64,000 bases of DNA from Agrostemma githago (lineage: Eukaryota; Streptophyta; Magnoliopsida; Caryophyllales; Caryophyllaceae): contig OY288243.1 in the NCBI GenBank assembly GCA_958450325.1, positions 49,740,878 to 49,804,877 on the forward strand, given 5' to 3'. Positions 44,361 to 55,820 of this stretch are shown here, one piece after another. Numbering within the stretch: position 1 is the stretch's first letter; every line of letters starts with the position of its first letter. The notes under the pieces are model-generated. The model was not told where the DNA came from and did not search any database. It saw nothing but the letters and a program-made list of their open reading frames with translations. The position numbers and the translations under genes are program-made.

Positions 44361-46000
44361 TTATGGGTAGTATCGTTTGAGTTGATCCATGTTGGTTGGA
44401 GTTGAGAACTCTTGACCGTCTAGGTCTGTGAGGATCACGGCCCCCGAGAGTGTTTTCTGAACGAGGTAGGGGCCCACCCAGTTTGGTTTGAATTTCCTTC
44501 TAGGATCGACGGGAAGGGGTGCTCTAATGCATTTGAATACTAAATCTCCCTCCTGTATGTTTCAAGATTTCACTCGTTTATTAAAGGCTCGTTATATGTG
44601 TTGCTGGTAGGCTTGTGCGTTGGATAGAGAATGTATCCTACGTTCGTCTAAAGAGTACTAGCTCGTCGTACCGTTGTTAGTTCCATTCTTCTTTGGGAAT
44701 ACCGCTCTCAGCTAATATCCTTAGTGACGGTATTTCTAGCTCTACGGGTTGTACGGCTTCGAAACCGTAGGTTAGTTAATATGGTGTGCCTCCGGTGGGT
44801 GTTCAATAGGATGTTCGGTACCCCCATAAGGCGAAGGGGATTTTGTTTGGCCACTACCGATAATTGTCTATCATTTTCTTAAGGATCGTGGTGATGGTTT
44901 TGTTGGTTGCTTCTACGGCCCCGTTTGTTTAAGGTCTATAGGGTGAGGATTTGTGTCTTTGAATTTTGTATTTGTCGAGGAGTTTTTGGGTGTCGACCCT
45001 GAAGTGAGCCCCCTGGTCACTGGTGATTTCGTGAGGTATACCGTAGCGGCAGATGATGTTATTTTGTAAGAACTTGACTACTTGTTTTGAGGTTAGTACG
45101 GTGTAAGAGGCGGTTTCTACCTATTTGGTGAAGTAATCGACGACCACTAATATAAAGCAATGTCCGCCGGTCCCGGATAGTTGTACTTTTCCTATGATGT
45201 CTATTCCCCAAGTAGAGAAAGGCCAGGGTGTGGCTATAGTGTGTAGAGGATATGGTGGTAGGTGTTGGATGTTGGCAAATATTTGGCAATTGTGGTAGTG
45301 ACGAACGTGACATTGACACTCTGCCTCTAAGGTAATCCAGTAATAGCCCAGTCTCATTATTTTTCGGGCTAGTAGGTGTGCGCTCATGTGGGGTCCGCAC
45401 TCTCCGTCATGTATCTCTTCCATGACTCTCTCGGATTGGTTTTTGCTTATGCACCTAAGGAGGACTCCTTGTGAAGTTTGTTTATATAATAGTACTTGAT
45501 TCAGGACGTAATGGGTGGCTTGTATTTGTAAGGCTCTCTTGTTCTTGGTGTTAGTGTTGGGTGGATATGACCTGTGGGTTTTAAAGTCTTGGATTGCTTT
45601 GTACCAGGGTTCCTCGGGAGTATCGTCGGTTTCGAGGTTATGGATGTGGGCTGGTTGTTCGCTTCTCTCTACGCAGATAGACATAGAGAAAAGGTGATCG
45701 GGCATATTTATTAGTGAGGCTAGTTAGGATAGCGCGTCAGCGAATTGGATTTTCTTCGCGGGGTATGTGTATAAAGTCGATTTCGGTGAATTCCCGGGAT
45801 ATTGTTTCCACTTTGGTTTGGTAAGGGGTTAAGCTTTCGTTATAAACCTTCCAGGTACCTGTGGCTTGGTTGACTACTAAGGATGAATCCCCGTGTACTC
45901 TAAGGTTTTTAACTCCTAGAGATATGGCTGCTTTTAGACCTATTAGGCAGGCTTCGTATTTGGCTGGGTTTGGGGCGGTCTAGCTTGATGGAGGTTCGTT
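44361..46000 (-). pseudogene. pol: Element C: RNase H tail and integrase, degraded
   Basis: From about 46000 the last part of the archaeal-type RNase H is readable. The linker LFSMSICVERSEQPAHIH (near 45690), HHCC region (HDGECGPHM, CHVRHYHNCQIF), catalytic Asp in WGIDIIGKV and SDQGAHF, and a C-terminus ending MDQLKRYYP at 44361 follow. It is open from 45705 to a TAG at 45121; further stops interrupt the rest. No RT is present upstream. Confidence 0.85.
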
Positions 46001-46108
46001 CACTGCAAGCTCATTGCCGTTTGGTCAGGGGGTCAGTGATGGGTTGAACCTAGGGCTGTTGTTCCCGATCTCTTTTTAGGGTGAAGTTAAGCGGGCCTTC
46101 TGAGGTGG

Positions 46109-46771
46109 CTAAATGAGAGGCTTAAAGTTACTTGTGACGACCACTGATGTCACTATTACTCCCTCGGCAACTGAAAAGGTAAAGTCTATCTTTTGCTGCT
46201 TTGCTGGGGAGAACGTTCCTGCTTCGATTAGGTTTTGGATGACGTGCTTTAATGTGAAACATCCCTCAGTGTCGTGCCCATTGCCTTGGTGGAAGAGATA
46301 GTAAGCATTAGGACTCCATGTTTTGCCCCGCTTAACAACCGGTGGGTCTGGGGTGGGACCCAAAGGTTTGAGCATCCCTTGATCTATTAAGTGTTTAAGA
46401 GTTTCGGTATACGACGAGTTGATCTTGGTGAACTCTTTTCGGGGTGTCCTGGTTTTGTTGGTTCATGCTTTGCGGGGCATTGAGGTTACCTCTCTACTGA
46501 TCTTAGGGGATCTTGCCCTTTCTGAGCACCGGGGTGACCTGTTCGGAGTGGGTTCTTGGGTGTGGTAATTGATTAAACTGGTATCTGTCCCGTTCTCCGT
46601 TCCTCCACTTTCGAGGAAATTAAGACGACTGTCAATATGACGAACGAAACAGGACAGATGGTCTATCGAGGTGATAATATCATGAACCACCTCGGTCAGG
46701 GTATTGACGTTGATGCAGAGGTTTTCGATTACTCCTGGTTCTGAAGACATGTTGGGGAATGATTTCTGCAA
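46109..46771 (-). pseudogene. gag: Element C gag remnant
   Basis: Two frames: 46771-46463 (MQKSFPNMSSEPGV, resembling part of D's gag region) and 46375-46109, with PLGPTPDPP and a zinc-finger-like segment, YLFHQGNGHDTEGCF, typical of Tat gag. Deletions around it removed protease and RT. Confidence 0.7.
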
Positions 46772-48259
46772 GGTAACGTCGATTATAGACTGACGCCAAG
46801 ACGGATTCGCCGGATGGCATAGAGACTCGAGGAATGCCCGTAATCGAGCGACACGGAAACGAGGCCCTTGACTTGCGCGTGTGTGCGAGCACTGGCTTAG
46901 GGACTCAGGTGCTTTGGACCCTTGGTGTATTCGGCGAAACGCCTAATAAATTTATGTCTCTGAAACGAGACGATCTGACACAATCCTCGAAGGTGAGGTT
47001 CAAAGAGGACTTCTCGGGATGAGACAACCCAAAACGTAAGACCTCGAGCAAAGGCGACCCTATTACCTAACACGGACAGTTAATCACACGGTTGTACGAC
47101 GTAAGAAGTTGATCGTGATCCCGACTCAGGATCAAAGAGTTTTGATATATGTTTTTTGTAAAACGGCCAATCTTTGTAGAGGTGAATTTTTTTGAAGAGG
47201 ATGATTTGTAAAAAGGCGGTGATGATGGCGTAACGACATCACTTGTGACGTGAAAGTGTGTTGATATACGTGTGCGCCGGGAATCCGTCGATAGCAAAAG
47301 TGTAAATGAGTTTTTTTTTAAAAGAGCATGATTCTTAGGGGAACCAGTTTTGAAAATGATGGCGTGGTGCTTTTATCGAAACTGCTATTAATTTTCCAGT
47401 TCGATACTTATGGTGTATGTGGTGCTCGTGGTAGAGCGTGATGTCTGGTGATGGTGTTTTGAAAATGATGTTTTGTGAGTGTGACCGTTTCAGGTTCCTT
47501 GACTTCATTAATTGAAGCTTTGGGTTGTCATAACGGTATGTGTAAAAAAAAAATTCTTCCTTTTTTGAAATAAAATGTAACCGTTGGAGGTGCCTTGATC
47601 CCATTGATCAGGAGTCTCGGTGGTATTAACGACATTCGTTGTTGACGGGTTTTACTTTGGCCAAAGTGATGGCACTAAAATTTTTGAAAATAGTGAGTGT
47701 AAATTTTGCCATGATGACGGCATCTAAAATGTTCTCCCTTTTTTTGGAAATTATGGTTAGACCGGAGTATCGGTATTCAAAAGGTCGTTCTGAAAAGAGG
47801 AGGTATTTTTCAAAAACGGAATTGGGTGTGGTTGAATATGTTGGCGTAGTTGAATCCAGATTTTTAGTGTTTTATTTGAGTTGTTCAAACACGCTACACA
47901 TAACTAGGAATGCATACACTCATGCAGGATACAGACACGGGTAGGTTAGGGTAGGCTACCGCCCACGAATAATCTTTACTTAGGCATTGACAAATCATCT
48001 AGGGATACGAGTGCCATACCGTCCGTTCAGAACTATCCATTTATTATTTCTGCGAGGTACGCGTTAGGCGGCCGGAGCGTCAATCGAGGATCTCTCCGTG
48101 CGTCCCTAAGAATTGTATCGCGAAAAGGTCGATTGGTCCTGATATCGGTTAGGGTGGTCTTTTTAGGGCCAAAACCTGTAGTGACCACAACTAGGAACTA
48201 GGAAATGAGTGTCACTGACCTCGTTCAAGATACACCACCACTGGAAATTTGTTTCCAAA
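46772..48259 (-). other. Element C leader between primer binding site and gag
   Basis: About 1.5 kb without a recognisable protein. Long leaders are usual in Tat/Ogre elements. I see nothing else in it. Confidence 0.55.
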
Positions 48260-48277
48260 TCCCCAACGGAGTCGCCA
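48260..48277 (-). other. Element C primer binding site
   Basis: TGGCGACTCCGTTGGGGA on the minus strand, three bases after the 5' LTR end at 48281. It is of the type used by Tat/Ogre elements, normally assigned to tRNA-Arg (family knowledge). Confidence 0.88.
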
Positions 48278-48280
48278 AAC

Positions 48281-50446
48281 TGTGGACGTCCGTCCGCACC
48301 GCCAGGGTCCCCGCGCGGGACCGTCCCGATTTTTCAATGTATGGCGGCGGCCACCCACGCGGCCCCCTCCCGGTCGAGGGTCGGTCCGATCTCACGTACG
48401 GGGCAATGTTTCGGACCTCGATTTGGATGACGATCCGGACTTGTACTAGATGGGTGCGGGCACCCGTGTTTCCATTTGGAATCGATATAGTCGTGGTTGT
48501 AAATGTTTAAAGGCCGATTCGTTTGGTAAGGCGACCTTTTTAGTGAACTGAATTCGTTGCCGATTTGTGGAGTCGCCACCGAGTCAATTATGGGGACTCG
48601 GAAACCACTCAAGTCAACTTTAATCCTTAGCCGGCTCAAAGTTGAGGGGCATGGGACCTAAAGATAAAGACTTGTACCCTTAAGCACTCCATGCCTCGAA
48701 TGACTCTCATTGCCAATGGTTTCGGACATCCGGAAGCCGTCGATTCTGAGTAAGAGGTGAGGGTACGTATTGGGAAGCCAACATTCGATAGATGTCAACT
48801 CCCAATCCCGTTTGCACTATAGCGGCCTCTAATAATCAATCGGTGGGTTGATAACTTAGTTCTTTTGTTGTGGCAGAAATACTGTAACATCCATTGTTTT
48901 CACCCTAAACGTTTTGGTACGTCGGTTGTTTAAGGACGAGTAAGTTTTAACGTCAAAGTAGTTGCGTTCACATTCTTCACATGCGATTTCACGTGACAAG
49001 CATGCCATAAAAAGATGCACGTAGGAGAGTAGAGAGTACTAATATTATAGGTATTAGCTAGCAAGTCAGTTTGAACGCGATAATACGGATATTAGTCGTT
49101 CTCGTGATATACCTTACCTGGTATTCTGCTTAAGATGCGTTGATTCGGTATTAATAGGGATACGTCGAACCTAGTAACGCGAGCACCCGGACTAATATGG
49201 AATCCGACCATCGCTTTGTTCAATTTTAGTTGTTTTACGTTTTGAATTCCGTGTTAGGTATTAACAAGCAATTATAAGGTCATAAAAGCGATAAATCATA
49301 CGAAAGCTGTAAATGCGAATATAAGTAAATCACATTGTGAGGAGTTGCACCCTCGGAGTATACACTAAACGGGACACGATGCATAGATAGTTGAGAACGG
49401 ATCTCGGAATTACTCGGGTCTATTTAGTGTATTTTAGTGTTTGTGGTTGAAGTTGGGACGTTACATGTTTTAGTATGTGTTTTTGGACCTAGTGTCCATG
49501 CCTAGTATTTTTGTAGTGCATAATAAAAGAAAGTGCGAAAATGTAAAGTTTTGGTTAGATGACAACCTAGTGACGACTCAGCTTCAAAGGCGGATCCTCC
49601 TAGTTGCCTGGTGATTTCGGCAGAGTTTCGTTACTGCTGACCCTTCCTGCGGCTACTCCGGCAGAGCTCCGTTACTATTGGCTGATTCTGCGGCTAATTC
49701 GGCAGAACTTCGTTACTAGACTATAGCTAGTCGAACACAGGCACCTTGGGATCGAGTGGAGTGCTCGAAGGTGAGAAGTAGCGTCGATGTCGCTTTTATC
49801 GGAACTATGATCGAGTGGATCGTTTGCCTCGGGTGTCGGAGTGCGACCCTTAGCGAGAAACACTTATGAGTGGAGGGGGAAGAGAATTGAAGAAGATGTG
49901 TTGAATGAATGAGTTGAGGGGGGGTATTTATAGGTGTTTTCGGCCCTCGTCACCCAGATAGACGCCTGAGTCAAGGCGCACCAAGACTCAGGCGCCTGGG
50001 TTCAGGCGTGTGGAGGCTCAGGCGTGCAGGGTGAGGCGCTCGCTGTTTTGAAGATACGATTTTGATACTTTCCAAAACCGAGAGGTGGGTGTATAATACG
50101 TATCTTGGGGTTTAAGGTTTCCCTTCCTTGACTTAGCGCCGTAATACTTAGCGGGCCTCGGGTGTGCATCCCGGGGTTTGCTTGGCGCGGTGGTGACTCG
50201 GTTCGAGTTTCGGGACCGACTTGGGGTCCCGGTGTCAGAAGTGACTCTAATTAGTGTCTATGCGACTGTAACAACACGACTAAGGCTGCTATCATGTTAG
50301 TTTAATTTTTCCGAGTAATTTATTTGATCCATTCTATAGAAAAACTACCTAAAACTTCGCGAACCCGCGTCGCGTTGCAGTCCTATCGTCATCGGGTGTT
50401 TGTTGGGCACTTCTGCAGCCACCAGGTCCAAATGTGGGTGTCTACA
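48281..50446 (-). repeat. Element C 5' LTR (2166 bp)
   Basis: Plus-strand ends TGTGGACGTC (48281) and GGTGTCTACA (50446). Core promoter TATAAATA at 49932-49925 with GC repeats at 49960-50045. Colinear with 33551-35640. The conserved block GGAGTCGCCACCGAGT is at about 48568-48583. Confidence 0.93.
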
Positions 50447-52038
50447 AGATGCGGTAAATGAGAAAGAATAATCAATAAGGAAAAGGTGTTAGGGGGAGTC
50501 GGGAATCGGAAATCGGGCTCTATGAGTCGAGGAATTATGGGGTCGGTCACAAAGACGATAGAGGGAGAATGCCACCTTCCGATTTCTTCACCCAACTTAT
50601 CTAGATCCCTCTTTCGCGGCGAAAAAAGGTATGTCTCAAGTCAAGGTAACTCCTACCCTGAGTTTTCCCATATTGATAGGAGTGAGTCAAGGTCGATCTA
50701 GTTGGCCGGACTAAGTCAACAAAGACACAATAACCTCAAACATGATAGATCAACAAGCATGCAACCAAACCACAATTCCTTAATTCATATTATCCAAAGT
50801 CCTTCTCCCTTAACCCCCTAACAACTATACTACTCACAATTCATGAAGAAAACTTTAAAAACAATAACAATGGAGATAATACCAAAAACATGCATAGTGA
50901 TGAAAACTAGAGAAAATAAAACTAAAACGACGAAGGAAATTACAATCAACAAAAGAAACTAAAAGCGATCTAAAAACAATGCAAGAAAAATCAATAAAAA
51001 CGATGCACTAACGAGAGGGCAACAGTAAAAAATAATCTTGAGAAAAGGGAGAGGAAAAGAGTTATACCAACAATTAATGGAGAAAAATAACAATAAGGAA
51101 GATGAAGATGCATAAAAATAAGGAGAAACCTTGATGAAGAAGACAATGGATTTGTCAGTAATTAATCCCTTGATGATCTCCAAAGAACTTCTTGAATAAA
51201 ACTAGAATTCCTTACAAAAGCTTGAATCTAAAGGTAGATGAAAAAGATGAAGATTGATAATAACTATGTAGTTTCTAAGAATTACCTAATGGCTTTCTAC
51301 CTAATGCTAATGAAAGTGATCTAAAATCTAATGGAGTGTAATGTAGTGTGTAGTGCATCACATTAGGTTAACTATATATATAGTAGTAGCTTAATGGATC
51401 ACTAACCCAAAGCCCAAATCCAACTTTTGCACTTTGAGTGAGACTTTTGCCCAATGAATCTTCACAGGGTGAAACTTCGCCCTGCAAACATCTGCCATTC
51501 ACGAACCATTCCTGTCGGGTGAAACTTCACCCGGTGGTTTCACTCGGTGAACTTCCCTTCCAGATTTTGCATTTGGAGGCCTCTTTACCGTCGGGTGAAA
51601 CTTCACCCGATGGGTGAAGGTTTCGCCTGGTCATTTCGCCCGGTGGGTGAAAGTTTCCTGAAGATCTTTGGAGAGGTCAAAATGTCGTCGGGCAAAATTT
51701 TGCCCGGTGGTATCTCATCGGGTGAAACTTCACCCGATGGTTTCCTTGACCTCTTTTTTGGTTCCACTCTTCGTTGTTTGATTGTTTGAACTTTAGGTTT
51801 CGTATGTTGCTTTTGGACGGTATTTCAGTCTCTTATGCTCGTGGAACCTCAGACCTGCTCTTGGCAACAAATCCTATCAAAATAGATAGGAAAACTACCA
51901 AAAACACGTGAAATGCACAAGAGAGACACTAATACGAGAAAGACTAAGAATAAGGCGATAGTTGCATTCTAATGTCACAAAAGCGGAGGAAAACGAGTCA
52001 AAATGGGAGGAAAAACATGCTAAATTTAGCACATATCA
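50447..52038 (-). repeat. Solo LTR with TGAT ends, main part
   Basis: Ends GCACATATCA at 52038, followed by GCGAG (52039-52043), which resembles GTGAG before 33347 (one mismatch). Total length about 1.8 kb with no internal region, so it is a solo LTR. Minus orientation is inferred from a TATA run (51384-51375) with a palindrome cluster upstream at 51460-51740. AT-rich, non-coding. Confidence 0.65.
51460..51740 (-). promoter_or_regulatory. Palindrome cluster upstream of the solo LTR TATA
   Basis: Repeated units of the type GGGTGAAACTTCACCC: full copies near 51517, 51594 and 51719, shorter forms near 51469, 51539 and 51612. One unit reads GGGCAAAATTTTGCCC (51694-51709): the arms have changed together and remain a palindrome. 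Confidence 0.7.
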
Positions 52039-52043
52039 GCGAG

Positions 52044-52527
52044 GTGTACACTCACATGCTAAAAGAAATAAACAACGACGGGGTAATTCACTCCTCCTCA
52101 GCATACTAAGCAAGTCTTATACCCCTCCCTAACAGGGTTAAAATCAATCTGCCTCTTCCTAGCGGGATTAGCAAGACATACGAAATCCCCAGCTAGTATG
52201 ACTAAAATCTATGGCAACCAAACTTACTATCGCAGCAGAGCATCTCATAAGCCGACACAGCCCGTTATGCAAACCCGTGAAAATCTCCAGTGGTACCCAT
52301 CGACTCAAAATGTCCAAATTCAAGCACAAATCAAGTACCCTAGCAAACCCCAATCTAAAGCACCCAATTCCAATCCCCAACGGGAAACCATAAACCCCCG
52401 GGAGCAAATGCAAATGCAAGAGTCAATGCAAACGCCATTATGCACTCGCCAAGAGTTTATACAACAACCCCAACAAAAATCAATATCGAAAATTAACACC
52501 AAATCTAAACAATCACTCACCAATACA
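52044..52527 (-). other. Element A DNA between PMD2 flank and satellite
   Basis: Non-coding continuation of element A after the solo LTR. No gene recognised; composition is A/C-rich on the plus strand. Confidence 0.5.
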
Positions 52528-52950
52528 AAATAGTCCAGGGATAGTCGGAAACTATCCCAAAGAAAACAATAGTCCAGGAATAGTCGGAAACTATCCCAAA
52601 GAAAGCAATAGCCTAGGGATAGTCAGAAACTATCCCAAAGAAAGCAAAAGTCCAGGGATGGTCAGAAATCATCCCAAAGAAAGTATAAAACCAGGGATAG
52701 TCGGAAACTATCCCAAAGAAAGCAAAAGACCAGGGATAGTCGGAAACTATACCAAAGAAACAAAAAGACCAGGGATAGTCGGAAACTATCAAAAAGAAAA
52801 CAAAAATCCAGGGATAGTCGAAAACTATCCTAAAGAAAGCAAAAGACCAGAAAAAGAGATTCGTTTCAAAGAATAGGCCAGAGATAGTCGAAAACTATCT
52901 CAAAGAAAGACTAGGGATAGACATGATTTTGTTCCAAAGAATTGAAACCC
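52528..52950 (+). repeat. Element A 3' UTR satellite, about 38-39-bp units
   Basis: Around ten units with the core CCAGGGATAGTCGGAAACTA then TCCCAAAGAAAGCAAAAG. Each unit holds an inverted repeat GGGATAGT/ACTATCCC with a 5-base loop. In the unit near 52655 both arms change together (GGGATGGT/ATCATCCC). The array occupies the same place as the satellite of C but shares no sequence with it. Confidence 0.88.
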
Positions 52951-53092
52951 AAAACCTTTACAGCCACCAGAGAGGGATAAATCTAACTTAATGCAACCAC
53001 CCAAAAAGGATTAAATCAAAACCAAGTCACCCGTAAAAGGCTCAAACAAAAGGTCTATCTGAAAGACCGAAACACTAATCAATTATAACCAC

Positions 53093-53526
53093 CCAGAGTT
53101 ATTCTAGACAAGGAATGCTTAAGGGTACAAGTCTTTATGTTTAGGTCCCCATGTCACTCCACTTTGAACCGGCTAAGGATTAAAGTTGACTTGAGCAGTT
53201 TTAGAGTTCCCAAAATTACTCGGTGGCGACTCCACAGATCGGCAACAAATTCGGTTCACTAAAAAGGTCATCATACCAAACATATCGGCCTTTAAACATT
53301 TAAAACCACATCTCGATCGATTCCGACGGAAACACGGATGTCCCCACATCCGTCTAGTACAATTCAAATCTTCAACCAAATCGAGGTCCGACACATCGCC
53401 CCGAGCGCGAGATCGGTCGACCCCGGGACGCGAACGAGCGTGCCGACGACGAGCTGTGAGGGTGGCCACGGCAACCAGGTCCCGCGTGGGTGAGCGCGGG
53501 CGAGCGGTGTGGGCGAGCGTCCACGG
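53093..53526 (+). repeat. Element A 3' LTR remnant (U5 end)
   Basis: Matches the reverse complement of about 48281-48720 of C: ATGCTTAAGGGTACAAGTC, GGTGGCGACTCCACAGATCGG and GTCCACGG at the end (about 53518-53525). The start TGTAGACACC and the promoter are absent. It joins directly to the PMD1 intron of D. Confidence 0.75.
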
Positions 53527-54367
53527 TACATTTTGGTGCAACTTTTTTACTTTATTCAAAATTGTCCTAGCTCGAAGTTGTAACACTGTGTTGTATCGTG
53601 TTCATGGATGTTTGGCTACAGGAGAGACTACGTCTAATCCAGCCACCTCGGCTCATCGAAGGTTACAACTGCAATTGACTTGCCATGCGAAGCGTAGTAC
53701 CTTTCGAGATTTTAATGGCACCGAAGACGAATGGTTTCTCGTTTGCATGCCGATGGAGGGAACGTTATTAGATGGACTGTCCCGTGGTGGCATGTTAATA
53801 GATATATATTGGCATTCGGCTCTTATCGTCGGCTCGTACTAAGCGGATTTTGTCCTTGAGCGCATGTGTCTATGTTTACCAAGATAGTTTGATGAGTTAA
53901 ATGGGCGAGGCACAAACCATTCCTGAGGTTGATACTATCGTCATTGATTCCCATTCGTGGGGAAGGGATGCCTTTAGGTAATTTCAAATGACTTGGAGAT
54001 AGAGGACTATACATGCCTTCCTGAGGGAAACACTCGATGGACATCTCCGTCTTATGATCGGTGGAGGGTTTTTTAATATCCGACGGAGCGGGAGAGGTTA
54101 AGGACCATGGATATTGCAGAGCTACAAAATAAGGAAGCTATGCGGGCTAATATCGCTAAGCGCCCGACCGAAGACAGTGTTACCGATCCTAGTACCGTCA
54201 ATTTATCTAAGCGGGTCAAGACGGACAAGACCCATATTAAAGACGCGGATGTAGAAGATGCGTGGGATTGGTTGGGCCCACAATTGCCTAAGAAGTTGAC
54301 CGCCTGTATTCGAGAGGCCCATGATGAGAGGCCTAAGAAAGCGCACCCGAAGGGAAAGGGAAAATAA
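53527..54367 (+). pseudogene. Element D: PMD1 intron end and exon 2, decayed
   Basis: Intron text to about 53610, similar to A's intron, then VWLQERLRLIQPPRLIEGYN, an IRWTVPWWHVN-like stretch, VYVYQDSLM, a DSVTDPSTVN motif and the Lys-rich tail (KAHPKGKGK), ending at TAA 54365-54367. Several frameshifts and stops. Exon 1 is absent at the junction with A. Confidence 0.75.
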
Positions 54368-54595
54368 AAGATGGACCGGTAGGGCCCAGTTGTTAGTATT
54401 ATGTCATATTATGTAATACTATTATGTAGCGTATTAGTACTAGTCTTTTTTTATGGAGTTTTCTAACACGTCGTCTTTGCTTCTGGTGTATCCGGATGAC
54501 AGATGTTTGATGTAATGGCCTCGACAATGGCTCAATTTTGCTTGATTTGTATTAAATAGAAGCACACATTTTTGTTTATTGTGTTGGTTGAGAAT

Positions 54596-54830
54596 TCAAT
54601 TCTTCATTTTGCCCGGAGAGCCCTTTTGGTATTTCTCTCCGTCCTCGGCTCACCCTTTTTTGCTTTTTTTTTTCCTTTTTTTTTTTCATTTTTTTTTCGA
54701 CGGCTCGCAACTTGATTCTTCGCTTTGCCCGGAGCGCTCTTTTGGGTTTTCATTCCGTCATCGGCTCGTCATTTTTTTAGCGGCTCCCAACTCGATTTGT
54801 CATTTTTTCCCGGAGCACTCTTTTATTTTT
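54596..54830 (-). other. Element D array of bulged hairpins, partly decayed
   Basis: Copy 1 (54641-54614): outer CGGAGAG/CTCTCCG, seven Watson-Crick pairs where C has a G-U pair, AAAT bulge, CC-AAAA-GG. Copy 2 (near 54750-54722): CGGAATG/CGCTCCG with one mismatch. Copy 3 is truncated. Tails with GCGAGCCGTCG separate them. Confidence 0.65.
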
Positions 54831-55055
54831 GGTATTTTTTTAGTGTGCTATGTCATTGTACTCATTTTGTTAATCGGAGCGTATGATGAGTTTCGATTTC
54901 TGCACGAATCGACCATAGTCGATTTTGTTATTTTGGTTGTACCCATGAGAGAGTTGCTAACGTGTCCTAGTAAGACGAAATCAAACTGTGTTCGTAGTTC
55001 GTCAAGTGCGAGTGATTTTGTGCTTTAAACTCCTCGTGCCAATCATCGATGCGGG

Positions 55056-55750
55056 TGTGGACGATGCCCACACCGCTGCCCGCGCACACCCACGCGGGGA
55101 CCAGTAGCGGCGGCCACCCACACAGCCCATCATGGACGCTTGTCACGTCCGGGCCGATCCGATCTCGCGTTCGGGGCGAAGTGTCGGACCTCGATTTAGT
55201 TGACGATTTAAATTGTACTAGATAGATGTGGGGACATCTATGTTTCCATTCAATCGATCGAGACATGATTGTAAATGTTTAAAGGCCGATATGTTTGGTC
55301 TGCCACCTAAGGTGAGGCTATGCAGGTTTGAGACGACTGGGATTTTGAAGATTCAATTTGAAAACTTTCCAAAAGGGAGATATACGTGATCTTTGTGTTT
55401 CTTGGATGCTATGGCTTCCGACCCTTGACCTAGCACGTGCACCGTTGGGCCTCGGGCGCGCATCTCGAGGCTTCACTCAGCCTGATGCGCTGACTTGGGT
55501 TTGACTTTGCGTGTTTCGAGACCGATTCGGAGCCCTGGTGTTGAAATTGACTCTAATTAGTGTCGACGCAACCGTAATGACACGACTAAGACCGTCTTGA
55601 TGTTGAATTAATTTTTTCGAGTAATTATTTGATCAGTTCTATAAAAAAACTATCTAAAACATCGTAAAATCGTGTCGTGTTGAAGTCCGGTCATCATCGG
55701 GTGTTTGTTGGGCACTCCTGTAACCACCAGGTCCAAATCTGGTGTCCATA
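55056..55750 (-). repeat. Tat-type solo LTR, internally shortened (695 bp)
   Basis: TGTGGACGAT to GGTGTCCATA with perfect TSD GCGGG (55051-55055 and 55751-55755). Both ends match the C LTR, but the middle, including the promoter, is deleted. The final CTACA has mutated to CCATA. Confidence 0.85.
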
Positions 55751-55820
55751 GCGGGATGTTTAGACTGTGTTTGCCTTGGTTTTCATCATATTTTAAAGAT
55801 CAGGGTGAGATGTTAGGAAG

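Larger units (their letters stand above)
33551..50446 (-). mobile_element. Tat-lineage element C, complete ends, no reverse transcriptase
   Basis: 16.9 kb with perfect TSD AGATG (33546-33550 and 50447-50451). Minus-strand order: 5' LTR (50446-48281), primer binding site, leader, gag remnant, RNase H tail and integrase, hairpin array, PMD1 and PMD2 on the plus strand, satellite 3' UTR, polypurine tract, 3' LTR (35640-33551). RT and most of both RNase H domains are deleted between about 45990 and 46109. With complete ends, it either lost pol after insertion or moved with enzymes from another copy. Confidence 0.92.
1..53526 (+). mobile_element. Tat-lineage Ty3/gypsy element A, split by two nested insertions
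   Basis: Plus-strand element whose 5' part lies before base 1. Its pieces in order are: integrase end (1-1344), antisense PMD1 (1676-3027) with its promoter (to 3473), PMD2 (29916-33346), satellite region (52044-52950) and the last part of the 3' LTR (53093-53526). The pieces are colinear with element C read on the other strand. The box GGCATGTTGTAG at the right junction of the Athila insertion matches C near 41520, so the sequences on both sides of the insertion belong together. The U3-R part of the 3' LTR and the polypurine tract are missing. The right end abuts the intron of D's PMD1, so A most likely inserted into D. Confidence 0.8.

Noticed and set aside
52658..52876. Frame with a repeated 13-residue peptide
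   Set aside because: The 39-bp satellite period is a multiple of three, so an open frame arises by chance. No start context or homologue.
53526..53550. Degenerate primer binding site after the LTR end of A (TTTTGGTGCAACT)
   Set aside because: The text aligns better with the PMD1 intron of A and C, so it is taken as D flank.
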